From assembly GCA_030323885.1 (NCBI GenBank), contig CM059200.1:4246346-4310345 (forward strand): 64,000 bases of DNA, in the 5' to 3' direction. The position numbers and the translations under genes are program-made. The notes beneath the pieces were generated by a model. That model had not been told where the DNA came from and did no database searches. It saw nothing but the letters and a program-made list of their open reading frames with translations. Positions 22,375 to 34,500 of the stretch are shown here, piece by piece. This stretch comes from Branchipolynoe longqiensis (taxonomy: Eukaryota; Annelida; Polychaeta; Phyllodocida; Polynoidae). Numbering within the stretch: position 1 is the first letter of the stretch; each line of letters opens with the position of its first letter.

Positions 22375-22925
22375 TTAAAAATCCGGCTTACTTTCTCGGG
22401 TAGCGGTGGCTCTTTCCTGTGCATGTTTTTTGTTCGTACACAGTTTTTCTGGGTGTACATTTGCCTTTTTTGTCTTCTGTGCGCACCAAGCACAAAGGTG
22501 GCACCTCCTGTCCGGCTGTATGCCATGAGATGTTGCAAACGTACACTGCCCCCAGTTGTACTCCTTGCACGGCCTCCCATCGCTCTCCCTGTCGTACTCC
22601 ACTTTGGCATATTCACCAATGCTCTTTTGGTCTTGCACTGCCGTGGATGTCGTCTGCTGGTCGATATGCTTATGCGCCCTGAGAGCCTGCTTTGTTTTCT
22701 CCAATCGCGAGCCCACTGAGCATACATCCCGTTGTACGTCTTTAATCGCGTATTTATCCATCCATCTTGCTGGTAGTCGACCGTCCGATATCATGGTGAA
22801 GACCGTCTCCGACCACTGCCTGCACGTGTACCAGTCCCACGTGCAGGCCATTGTCGCTAGTTGGTGTAGATGTTCCAGTACATTCTCTGTCCATGCTGTC
22901 GGGAGCTTCTTGTCTTTTGCCTGAC
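22375..22925 (-). pseudogene. DIRS-like gag, 5' truncated and fused to SINE sequence
   Basis: The open frame begins at 23,151, but its first 75 or so codons are antisense SINE tail and linker (VYILATSKVISGQVPTCDSA). Gag homology starts at about 22,925 with KDKKLPTAWTENVLEHLHQL, followed by MACTWDWYTCRQWSETVF, YAIKD and a Cys/His C-terminus (CHLCAWCAQK). The fusion looks accidental, a result of insertion into a SINE. The protein is probably nucleocapsid-like. Confidence 0.75.
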
Positions 22926-23031
22926 TTCTCAGTGGGGCAGCCCTATAAAGTCGCCATGAGTGTGCACTGTCACAAGTCGGTACCTGTCCTGATATGACCT
23001 TAGATGTTGCTAGGATGTAAACCTCCAACAA
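22926..23031 (+). repeat. SINE-A 3' tail, right part of the split SINE
   Basis: CAGTGGGGCAGCCCTATAAA through AACAACCAACC is the sense SINE-A tail. With 15,985-16,035 it forms one SINE interrupted by DIRS copy 3, with about 45 bp missing in between. Confidence 0.65.
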
Positions 23032-23094
23032 CCAACCAACGTGCGCTTCCTCAGGTGGTGGCGCATATTTGTAAATCGGCACCATATTTTGTTG

Positions 23095-23302
23095 GTACAT
23101 TAGTTGATTAAGCAGGGAAAATTTCAATAGCGGACGATTGGTCTTCCTCATTCCACTGTTCCTTGCCCTATCCTAACAATACAGAAGGGAGAAGTGACAA
23201 GTATCAATTTCTAAGTCATCGGTTTGACTAGACCAGGGTTCGAACCCACGATCTACCAACAAGGGAGACGGACGCTCTAACTGATTCGGCCATCCCGTCT
23301 GT
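23095..23302 (-). repeat. SINE-A, tail type 2, antisense
   Basis: From 23,302 on the minus strand: GACGGGATGGCCGAATCAG (A box), GGGTTCGAACCC (B box), the common body, then the type 2 tail (GGAATGAGGAAGACCAATCG to ACTAATGTACC). tRNA-Leu-like head. Confidence 0.85.
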
Positions 23303-23624
23303 TGGTTTTTTGTTCATGTTCTTTTTTTTAGACTGCTGCACTATGGCGACTACGACTTAACGTCCCACTCTGCGGGGACATTCTCCTAAATCACAGCTAG
23401 AAAGGGCCACCACCCAAAAGAACCGGCACGCCGGGCGCGCTGCAGCCGGAAAGCTGGTCGCAAAATACGGAATGGGCAGCGTACGGTACGGAACGATGAT
23501 TAATGAGCTATCGGCTGTATGACCGCGCAGCACGAAATTACCCCGGGCACTGCGCATGCGCGCGGTCCCCGCCATGTGCCGGCAGCGCCCCCTACAAGGC
23601 GGTTAGGTGCTGCTAGATTTGATA
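23303..23624. other. non-coding, GC-rich patch with NRF1-like and CTCF-like motifs
   Basis: Around 23,550-23,600 the sequence contains CTGCGCATGCGCGCG, which fits the NRF1 consensus, and AGCGCCCCCTACAAGG, close to a CTCF core. No gene follows, so these are only motif matches. Confidence 0.25.
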
Positions 23625-23947
23625 AGGCTGGGGTTGAAGTTTTACGTCCTGGCAACATCTAAGGTCATATCATGACAGGTACCGACTTGTGACAATGCAC
23701 ATTCATGGCAACTTTCTAGTGCTGCCCCACTGGGATATCAAGCCACCAGGATAATGACCCGATATCAAACTCAGTCACATTTACATTGAGCCAACCAGTC
23801 GTTGCCCTATCCTAATAATGTCCAGCGCCTGGCTAGGAAGTGACAAGTGTCAATTTTGTAAGTCATTGGTTTGACTCGACTGGGAATTGAAGTCCCGATA
23901 TCACGCATGGGAGGCCTGCGCTCTACCGATTCGGCCACCGCACCCTG
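23625..23947 (-). repeat. full-length SINE-A, tail type 1, antisense
   Basis: The head at 23,947 reads GGTGCGGTGGCCGAATCGG, with a diverged B box (GGGACTTCAATTCCC). The tail ends near 23,625. The head variant differs from the GACGGGATGG type. Confidence 0.85.
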
Positions 23948-24052
23948 TGAGATTAGATAAGGTTGTATGAGGAGTGGTGGAGGGGTGGAACTGTGAAGTG
24001 GTATTGTGTTGGACAACGAGTCCTTACATGGTTCCACTAAGTCACGTAAAGG

Positions 24053-25079
24053 CCCTGTCACACTATGCGGTATTGCGCCAGTGTATGCCAACATATGTCG
24101 TCATACGGTGGAATTTTGAACACTACTTATGCCAAACTTGCCCATAACTTATCTCAGTGTACACCAGTGGGCTGTTAACGCATACTACTTATGTCAAACG
24201 TACCCAAAACTTGTCTCAGCGTACACTAGTGGGCTGTTAATGAATACTACTCATGCCAAACGTACCCATAACTTGTCTCAGCATACACCAGTGGGCTGTT
24301 AACGAATACACTAGTGGGCTGTTAATGAATACTACTTATACCAAACGCACCCGTAACTTGTCTCAGCGTACACTAGTGGGCTGTTAACGAATACTACTTA
24401 TGCCAAACGTACCCATAACTTGTCTCAGCGTACACCAGTGGGCTGTTAACGAATGCTACTTATGCCAAACGTACCCATAACTTGTCTCAGCGTACACCAG
24501 TGGGCTGTTAATGAATACTACTTATGCCAAACATACCCATAACTTGTCTCAAAGTACACCAGTGGACTGTTAACGAATACTACTTATACCAAACGTACCC
24601 ATAACTTGTCTCAGCGTACACTAGTGGGCTGTTAACGAATAGTACTTATACCAAACGTACCCGTAACTTGTCTCAGCGTACACTAGTGGGCTGTTAACGA
24701 ATACTACTTATGCCAAACGTACCCATAACTTGTCTCAGCGTACACCAGTGGGCTGTTAACGAATGCTACTTATGCCAAACGTACCCATAACTTGTCTCAG
24801 CGTACACCAGTGGGATATTAACGAATACTACTTATGCCAAACATACCCATAACTTGTCTCAAAGTACACCAGTGGACTGTTAATGAATACTACTTATGCC
24901 GAACGTACCCATAACTTGTCTCAGCATACACCAGTGGGCTGTTAACGAATACTACTTATGCCAAACGTACCCATAACTTGTCTCAGTATACACCAGCATA
25001 CATCAATGTACACCAACGTGTTGGCGCAAAATCACATATGTCGGCATACACTAACACAATACGGCATAGTGTGACAGGG
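24053..25079. mobile_element. TIR element carrying a 62-bp satellite
   Basis: The two ends are inverted repeats of about 46 bp (24,053-24,098 and 25,034-25,079), starting CCCTGTCACACTATGC and reading inward to ACATATGT with a few mismatches. Everything between is mostly tandem repeat. The outside bases are GTAAAGG on the left and GGATTAAGG on the right, so a TTAA target site is possible but not clean. No coding capacity; presumed non-autonomous DNA transposon. Confidence 0.8.
24110..24990. repeat. 62-bp tandem array, about 14 copies
   Basis: The unit runs from GAATACTACTTATGCCAAAC to CAGTGGGCTGTTAAC. One truncated unit near 24,300 breaks the register. The array is bounded by the TIR element, and single repeats contain TACACCAGTG, like the TIR itself (CCAGTGTATG). 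Confidence 0.9.
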
Positions 25080-25507
25080 GATTAAGGACTCATTGTACAA
25101 CACAATCGTGACTTCAATACAGTAAGAAGAAAAGCTTCAAGGACGGCCTTAAATACAACCTCAAGAAATAACCTCAACACTGAAATCTGGGAAATACTGG
25201 CCAAGGTAAGGAGTTCATGGCGTGCTTCTATTCGTAAAGGCACAACACAGTTTTAAACTAATCGTATTTAGACCTGAAGCTTAACAAAAGGGTCAGAAGA
25301 GAAAAGATTGTTTCCTTCGCTTACCAGACTCCCTGACTGCAGCTACACACACGTGTCCAATGTGCCACTGCACATTTTGAGCACAAACTGGACTCATCGG
25401 TCATCGGCGAGTTCACAACAAATGATGAGTTGCTGTTATCGCTACCACTGATGGACAACCAAGAAGAAGAAGACATGGTTCCACCGCCCGTTACGACAGA
25501 CCTCCCC
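25080..25507. other. non-coding DNA
   Basis: Nothing recognised. AC- and AG-rich, with no frame above 60 codons. Confidence 0.4.
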
Positions 25508-25727
25508 GACCAGACGGGACGGCTGAATCAGATGAGTGTCCGTCTCCCGTTTTGGTAGATCGTGGGATTCTAACGCTGGTTGAGTCAAACCAATGATTTA
25601 AAATTGGTCTCACAGTGTGGCAGCACTATAATCTTGCCATGAGTGTGCACTGTCACAAGTCGGTACCCGTCCTGATATAAGCTTAGATGCTGCCAGGACG
25701 TAAAACTCCAACAATCAACCAATAACC
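25508..25727 (+). repeat. SINE-A with internal deletion
   Basis: The head GACGGGACGGCTGAATCAG and the tail GTGGCAGCACTATAATC to ACTCCAACAATCAACC are present. Most of the middle body is missing. Confidence 0.8.
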
Positions 25728-25739
25728 AACAGTGTACTA

Positions 25740-28700
25740 CAATCTCTTATACTACAGAGTCCTGTTTAACAATGTACTACCATCCTGTGTTTAACAATGT
25801 ACTACCATCCCATGTTTAACAATGTACTACCATCCCGTGTTTAACTATGTACTACCATCCCGTGTTTAACTATGTACTACAATCCCGTGTTTAACAATGT
25901 ACTACCATCCCGTGTTTAACAATGTACTACCATCCCGTGTTTAACAATGTACTACCATCCCGTGTTTAACAATGTACTACCATCCCGTGTTTAACTATGG
26001 ACTACCATCCCGTGTTTAACTATGTACCACCATCCCGTGTTTAACAATGTACCACCATCCCGTGTTTAACTATGTACTACCATCCTGTGTTAACTATGTA
26101 CTACCATCCCATGTTTAACAATGTACTACCATCCCATGTTTAACAATGTACTACCATCCCGTGTTTAACAATGTACTACCATCCCGTGTTTAACTATGTA
26201 CTACCATCCCGTGTTTAACAATGTACTACCATCCCGTGTTTAACAATGTACTACCATCCCGTGTTTAACAATGTACTACCATCCCATGTTTAACAATGTA
26301 CTACCATCCCGTGTTTAACTATGGACTACCATCCCGTGTTTAACTATGTACTACCATCCCGTGTTTAACTATGTACTACCATCCCGTGTTTAACAATGTA
26401 CTACCATCCCGTGTTTAACTATGTACTACCATCCCATGTTTAACAATGTACTACCATCCCATGTTTAACAATGTACTACCATCCCGTGTTTAACAATGTA
26501 CTACCATCCCGTGTTTAACAGTGTACTACCATCCCGTGTTTAACAAGGTACTACCATCCCGTGTTTAACAATGTACTACCATCCCGTATTTAACAATGTA
26601 CTACCATCCTGTGTTTAACAATGTACTACCATCCCATGTTTAACAATGTACTACCATCCCGTGTTTAACTATGTACTACCATCCCATGTTTAACTATGTA
26701 CTACCATCCTGTGTTTAACAATGTACTACCATTCCGTGTTTAACAATGTACTACCATCCCGTGTTTAACAATGTACTACCATCCCGTGTTTAACATTGTA
26801 CTACCATCCCGTGTTTACCAATGTACTACCATCCCGTGTTTAACTATGGACTACCATCCCGTGTTTAACTATGTACTACCATCCCGTGTTTAACTATGTA
26901 CTACCATCCCGTGTTTAACAATGTACTACCATCCCATGTTTAACTATGTACTACCATCCCGTGTTTAACTATGTACTACCATCCCGTGTTTAACTATGTA
27001 CTACCATCCCATGTTTAACAATGTACTACCATCCCATGTTTAACAATGTACTACCATCCCATGTTTAACCATGTACTACCATCCCATGTTAACAATGTAC
27101 TACCATCCTGTGTTTAACTATGTACTACCATCCCATGCTTAGCAATGTACTACCATCCCGTGTTTAACAATGTACTACCATCCCGTGTTTAACAGTGTAC
27201 TACCATCCCGTGTTTAACAATGTACTACCATCCCGTGTTTAACAATGTACTACCATCCCGTGTTTAACAATGTACTACCATCCCGTGACTAACTATGTAC
27301 TAGCATCCCGGGTTTAACTATGTACTACCATCCCATGTTTAACAATGTACTACCATCCCGTGTTTAACAATGTACTACCATCCCGTGTTTAACTATGGAC
27401 TACCATCCCGTGTTTAACTATGGACTACCATCCCGTGTTTAGCTATGTCCTACCATCCCGTGTTTAACAATGTACTACCATCCCGTGTTTAACTATGTAC
27501 TACCATCCCGTGTTTAACTATGTACTACCATCCCATGTTTAACTATGTACTACCATCCAATGTTTAACAATGTACTACCATGCCGTGTTTAACTATGTAC
27601 TACCATCCCGTGTTTAACTATGTACTACCATCCCATGTTTAACAATGTACTACCATCCCATGTTTAACAATGTACTCCCATCCCATGTTTAACAATGTAC
27701 TACCATCCCGTGTTTAACTATGTACTACCATCCCATGTTTAACAATGTACTACCATCCCATGTTTAACAATGTACTACCATCCCGTGTTTAACAATGTAC
27801 TACCATCCCGTGTTTAACAGTGTACTACCATCCCGTGTTTAACAATGTACTACCATCCCGTGTTTAACAATGTACTACCATCCCGTATTTAACAATGTAC
27901 TACCATCCCATGTTTAACAATGTACTACCATCCCATGTTTAACAATGTACTACCATCCCATGTTTAACAATGTACTACCATCCCGTGTTTAACTATGTAC
28001 TACCATCCCGTGTTTAACTATGTACTACCATCCCGTGTTTAACAATGTACTACTATCCCGTGTTTAACAATGTACTACCATCCCGTGTTTAACAATGTAC
28101 TACCATCCCGTGTTTAACAATGTACTACCATCCCGTGTTTAACAGTGTACTACCATCCCGTGTTTAACAATGTACTACCATCCCATGTTTAACTATGTAC
28201 TACCATCCCGTGTTTGCCAATGTACTACCATCCCGTGTTTAACTATGTACTACCATCCCATGTTTAACTATGTACTACCATCCCGTGTTTAACTATGGAC
28301 TACCATCCCGTGTTTAACTATGTACTACCATCCCATGTTTAACTATGTACTACCATCCCATGTTTAGCAATGTACTACCATCCCGTGTTTAACTATGTAC
28401 TACCATCCCGTGTTTAACAATGTACTCCCATCCCGTGTTTAACTATGTACTACCATCCCATGTTTAACTATGTACTACCATCCCATGTTTAACTATGTAC
28501 TACCATCCCGTGTTTAACAATGTACTACCATCCCGTGTTTAACTATGTACTACCATCCCGTGTTTAACTATGTACTACCATCCCATGTTTAACTATGGAC
28601 TACCATCCCGTGTTTAACAATGTACTACCATCCAGTGTTTAACAATGTACTACCATCCCGTGTTTAACTATGTACTACCATCCCATGTTTAACTATGTAC

Positions 28701-29715
28701 TACCATCCCGTGTTTAACAATGTCCTACCATACCATGTTTAACAATGTACTACCATCCCGTGTTTAACTATGTACTACCATCCCATGTTTAACTATGTAC
28801 TACCATCCCGTGGTTAACAATGTACTACCATCCCGTGTTTAACAATGTACTACCATCCCGTGTTTAACAGTGTACTACCATCCCATGTTTAACAATGTAC
28901 TACCATCCCGTGTTTAACGATGTACTACCATCCCGTGTTTAACAATGTACTACCATCCCGTGTTTAACTATGTACTACCATCCCATGTTTAACTATGTAC
29001 TACCATCCCGTGTTTAACTATGGACTACCATCCCGTGTTTAACTATGTACTACCATCCCATGTTTAACTATGTACTACCATCCCGTGTTTAACAATGTAC
29101 TACTATCCCGTGTTTAGCAATGTACTACCATCCCGTGTTTAACAATGTACCACCATCCCGTGTTTAACTATGTACTACCATCCCATGTTTAACTATGTAC
29201 TACCATCCCGTGTTTAACAATGTACTACCATCGCATGTTTAACTATGTACTACCATCCCGTGTTTAACTATGTACTACCATCCCGTGTTTAACTATGTAC
29301 TACCATCCTGTGTTTAGCTATGTACTACCATCCCGTGTTTAACAATGTACTACCATCCCGTGTTTAACTATGTACTACCACCCCATGTTTAGCTATGTAC
29401 TACCATCCCGTGTTTAACTATGTACTACCATCCCGTGTTTAACTATGTACTCCCATCCCGTGTTTAACAATGTACTCCCATCGCATGTTTAACTATGTAC
29501 TACCATCCCATGTTTAACTATGTACTACCATCCCGTGTTTAACAATGTACTACCATCCCGTGTTTAACAATGTACTACCATCCCGTGTTTAACTATGTAC
29601 TACCATCCCATGTTTAACTATCTACTACCATCGCATGTTTAACTATGTACTACCATCCCGTGTTTAGCAATGTACTACCATCCCGTGTTTAACTATGTAC
29701 TACCATCCCGTCTCG
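25740..29715. repeat. 25-bp satellite, family A (about 158 copies)
   Basis: The unit is TGTACTACCATCCCGTGTTT plus AACAA, with frequent variants (CCCATG, AACTA, TGGACT). It runs for about 4 kb with only rare length changes. A block near 26,440-26,640 recurs about 1,300 bp later (52 units), marked by a rare CCCGTATTT variant, which suggests larger duplications. Confidence 0.95.
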
Positions 29716-30465
29716 TGTTTACTACACTGTCATGTTTACCTGTGCATCATGTTTAGCTGTATTACCATTCTGTGTTTAACTGTAAGTACCATGTTCAACT
29801 GTATACCTCAGTGTCATGTTTAAGGGTATACCACATTGTCATGTTTAACTGTATTCCACAGTATGGTGTTTAACTGTATAACACAGTGTCATGTTTAACT
29901 GTATACCACAGTATGGTGTTTAACTGTATACCACAGTATGGTGGTTAACTGTATACCTCAGTGTGATGTTTAACTGTATACCTCAGTGTCATGTTTAACT
30001 GTATACCACAGTCCCATGTTTAACTATATAACACAGTCCAGTGTTTAACTGTATACCACAGTGACATATTTAACTGTAAACCACAGTGTGGTGTCTAACT
30101 GTATACCACAGTGACATATTTAACTGTAAATCACAGTGTGGTGTTTAACTGTATACCACAGTGTCATATTTAAGTGTAAACCACAGTCCCATGTTGAACT
30201 ATATAACACAGTCCTGTGTCTAACTGTATACCACAGTGACATATTTAACTGTATACCACAGTGTGGTGTTTAACTGTATACCACAGTCCCATGTTGAACT
30301 ATATAACACAGTCCTGTGTCTAACTGTATACCACAGTGACATATTTAAGTGTAAACCACAGTGTGGTGTTTAACTGTATACCACAGTCCCATGTTTAGCT
30401 ATATAACACAGTCCTGTGTTTAACTGTATACCACAGTGTCATGTTTAACTGTATATCACAGTGTA
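29716..30465. repeat. 25-bp satellite, family B, first block
   Basis: The unit GTTTAACTGTATACCACAGT plus five variable bases replaces family A without a gap. Both have a period of 25 and share GTTTAACT, so family B is a diverged relative. Confidence 0.9.
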
Positions 30466-31584
30466 AAGGCCACGGCTGGAATATGTGGTTGTGTAGGCAG
30501 GCTATATGAAATCAATACAGGCAAGAAGAGAAAGGAAGAGTATAAAGTGTGAAAGTAGAGAGAGAGCCAAGCCCTCAGGTTTATTATTATTGTTAGTGGT
30601 ACATGGATCTGGTATGGCACACCACCTGACCTTATTCTCTAATGAGAATCAAACATCTCAAGCTCCACCAATGAACATCAAGTATTCTTGGGTTGATGAC
30701 TACAGTGCTCTGCCCACCACCACCATGCGGCATGGCTGCTTGGCCACCACCTGCCCTGAGCTGAGCGTGTGGTGATCCGTGACTAACAGAGGGGGGAGGG
30801 GGTAGTGAGTAGAGCTCTAAGTGCACCTTACACACTATCTCCTAGTGCCTCTTTCACACTATCTGACTAACACACAATGACTATTGACCATGAGTAAAGT
30901 GTCACCAGCAACTACACAAATACAATTATGCACCTGGCCGTATATGGGTTATTCTCCAAAACTGGGCACCACATATTTGGTCTCCACGTTACGATGCTGA
31001 TAATTAAGTCTTTGTTTTATTGATAGCAAGTCAAATAATTATTGTAGACTCTGTCTATTATGTTAGCAGTTCTACATGTATTGAATTTATCCCAGAAAAG
31101 ATATCAAAATTATAATTGTATGATTTTGCGCTAGAGTGAAAATGTGAAAATTTACACATTGACACCTTACATGTAGCCAAACTTTTTAAAACTTATTTTA
31201 AAACTTTTTTCTTGTAAGTCATAACCTTGTCTGCTTAACAATCATCAAGAAAATCTTGTTTGACTATGTTGTATATGTTAAAATGAGGTTCTGGATGTGT
31301 CTTTGATTTTCATGCTACACGAGTGTGGTATTGCTCAATTTGACTAAGATCTAATTCAAAAAGTGAAATTCATTTTTTTCAACTCTGACATATGCACAAC
31401 ATGCAAACGTTCATAGGACATTGGATTAGGCTATTATTTGGAAGGATTGTTGCTATTATTTGGAAGGTTTTCACTTTTGGTTTCCATGTCACACTTTTGT
31501 GCCCAGTTTTAGAGAATGTCCCATATACCTTTTACTATAATAGACCATTTGCATTCCCCCACCAATGCGTTTTATCGGAATATT
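30466..31584. other. 1.1-kb insertion splitting satellite B
   Basis: Unique sequence interrupts the array. The left part (30,466-30,940) has only short open frames with no recognised protein. The right part includes a small TIR element. The satellite resumes at 31,585 with the same unit. Confidence 0.6.
30943..31525. mobile_element. 583-bp TIR element (MITE) with TA flanks
   Basis: The left end TATGGGTTATTCTCCAAAAC is the near complement of the right end, which reads inward as TATGGGACATTCTCTAAAAC; both continue to TGGGCAC. TA dinucleotides flank both sides, as in Tc1/mariner-type targets (family knowledge). The interior is AT-rich without a coding frame. Confidence 0.7.
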
Positions 31585-34500
31585 TTACAACAGTGTGGTG
31601 TTTAACTGTACACCACAGTGTCATGTTTAACTGTACACCACAGTGTGGTGTTTGACTGTATACCACAGTGCAGTGTTTACCTGGATGCCATAGTTGCATG
31701 TTTAACTGGATACCACAGTGTCATGTTTAACTGTAGACCACAGTGCAGTGTTTAACTGTACACCACAGTGTGGTGTTTAACTGTATATCACACGGTCATG
31801 TTTAACTGTATACCACAATCCCGTGTTTAACTGTATAACACAGTCCTGTGTTTAACTGTATACCACGGTGTCATGTTTAAGTGTACAGCACAGTCCTGTG
31901 TTTAACTGTATACCACAATCCCGTGTTTAACTGTATACCACACTGACATGTTTAACTGTATACCATAGTCCTGTGTTTAACTGTATACCACAGTGTCATG
32001 TTTAAGTGTACAGCACAGTCCTGTGTTTAACTGTATACCACAGTCCTGTGTTTAACTGTATACCACAGTCCTGTGTTTAACTGTATACCACAGTCCTGTG
32101 TTTAACTGTATACCACAGTCCCGTGTTTAACTATATACCACAGTGTTATGTTTAACCGTATACCACAGTCCCGTGTTTAACTGTATATCACAGTCCTGTG
32201 TTTAACTGTATATCACAGTCCCGTTTTTAACTGTATACCACAGTGTTATGTTTAGCTGTATATCACAGTCCCGTGTTTAACGGTATACCACAGTCCCGTG
32301 TTTAACTGTATGCCACAGTGTTATGTTTAACTGTATATCACAGTCCCGTGTTTAACTGTATAACACAGTCCTGTGTTTAACTGTATACCACAGTGTTATG
32401 TTTAACTGCATATCACAGTCCCGTGTTTAACTGTATACCACTGTCCTGTGTTTAACTGTATACCACAGTCCCGTGTTTAACTGTATACCACAGTCCTGTG
32501 TTTAACTGTATACCACAGTGGTATGTTTAACTGTATATCACAGTCCTGTGTTTAACTGTATACCACAGTCCTGTGTTTAACTGTATACCACAGTGTTATG
32601 TTTAACTGTATATCACAGTCCTGTGTTTAACTGTATACCACAGTCATGTGTTTAACTGTATACCACAGTCCTGTGTTTAACTGTATACCACAGTCCTGTG
32701 TTTAACTGTATAGCACAGTCCTGTGTTTAACTGTATATCACAGTCCCGTGTTTAACTGTATACCACAGTCCTGTGTTTAACTGTATACCACAGTGTTATG
32801 TTTAACTGCATATCACAGTCCCGTGTTTAACTGTATACCACTGTCCTGTGTTTAACTGTATACCACAGTCCCGTGTTTAACTGTATACCACAGTCCTGTG
32901 TTTAACTGTATACCACAGTGGTATGTTTAACTGTATATCACAGTCCTGTGTTTAACTGTATACCACAGTCCTGTGTTTAACTGTATACCACAGTGTTATG
33001 TTTAACTGTATATCACAGTCCTGTGTTTAACTGTATACCACAGTCCTGTGTTTAACTGTATACCACAGTCCTGTGTTTAACTGTATACCACAGTCCTGTG
33101 TTTAACTGTATACCACAGTCCTGTGTTTAACTGTATATCACAGTCCCGTGTTTAACTGTATACCACAGTCCTGTGTTTAACTGTATACCACAGTGTTATG
33201 TTTAACTGTATACCACAGTGTTATGCTTAACTGTATACCACAGTCCTGTGTTTAACTGTATACCACAGTCCTGTGTTTAACTGTATACCACAGTGTTATG
33301 TTTAACTGTATATCACAGTCCCCTGTTTAACTATATACCACAGTCCTGTGTTTAACTGTATACCACAGTCCCGTGTTTAACTGTATATCACAGGCCTGTG
33401 TTTAACTGTATACCACAGTGTTGTGTTTAACTGTATATCACAGTGACATATTTAACTGTATACCACAGTCCTGTGTTTAACTGTATACCACAGTGTTATG
33501 TGTAACTGTATACCACAGTCCTGTGTTTAACTGTATACCACAGTGTTATGTTTAACTGTATATCACAGTCCCGTGTTTAACTGTATACCACAGTCCTGTG
33601 TTTAACTGTATACCACAGTCCTGTGTTTAACTGTATACCACAGTGTCATGTTTAACTGTATACCACAGTCCCGTGTTTAACTGTATACCACAGTCCTGTG
33701 TTTAACTGTATATCACAGTCCCGTGTTTAACTGTATACCACAGTCCTGTGTTTAACTGTATCCCACAGTGTTATGTTTAACTGTATATCACAGTCCCGTG
33801 TTTAACTGTATACCACAGTCCCGTGTTTAACTGTATACCACAGTCCTGTGTTTAACTGTATGCCACAGTGTCATGTGTAACTGTATACCACAGTCCTGTG
33901 TTTAACTGTATACCACAGTCCCGTGTTTAACTATATACCACAGTCCCGTGTTTAACTATATACCACAGTGTTATGTTTAACTGTATATCACAGTCCTGTG
34001 TTTAACTGTATACCACAGTCCTGTGTTTAGCTGTATACCACAGTGTTATGTTTAGCTGTATATCACAGTCCTGTGTTTAACTGTATACCACAGTCCCGTG
34101 TTTAACTATATACCACAGTGTTATGTTTAACTGTATATCACAGTCCCGTGTTTAACTGTATACCACAGTCCTGTGTTTAACTGTATACCACAGTCCTGTG
34201 TTTAACTGTATATCACAGTCCCGTGTTTAACTATATACCACAGTGTTATGTTTAACTGTATACCACAGTCCCATGTTTAACTATATAACACAGTCCCGTG
34301 TTTAACTATATACCACAGTCCCGTGTTTAACTATATACCACAGTGTCATGTTTAACTGTATATCACAGTCCTGTGTTTAACTGTATACCACCGTGTTGTG
34401 TTTAACTGTATATCCCAGTCCTGTGTTTAACTGTATACCACATTCCTGTGTTTAACTGTATACCACAGTCCTGTGTTTAACTGTATACCACAGTCCCGTG

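Larger units (their letters stand above)
16036..22925 (-). mobile_element. DIRS-like retrotransposon copy 3, with duplicated 3' end
   Basis: Minus-strand order is gag (22,925-22,375), RT/RNase H (22,102-19,734), tyrosine recombinase (19,716-18,765) and then repeats A-B-A. The block RNase H end, recombinase, A-B-A is then present a second time (18,158-16,038) with a 2,120-bp offset. Alternating A and B repeats next to the recombinase resemble the split direct repeats of PAT/Ngaro-type elements (family knowledge). The gag 5' end is truncated at the SINE junction. Copies of the DIRS group are thought to integrate from a circle by the recombinase. Confidence 0.85.

Noticed and set aside
24110..24990. 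CRISPR-like array
   Set aside because: Units are contiguous without unique spacers and the DNA is eukaryotic. It is a satellite inside a TIR element.
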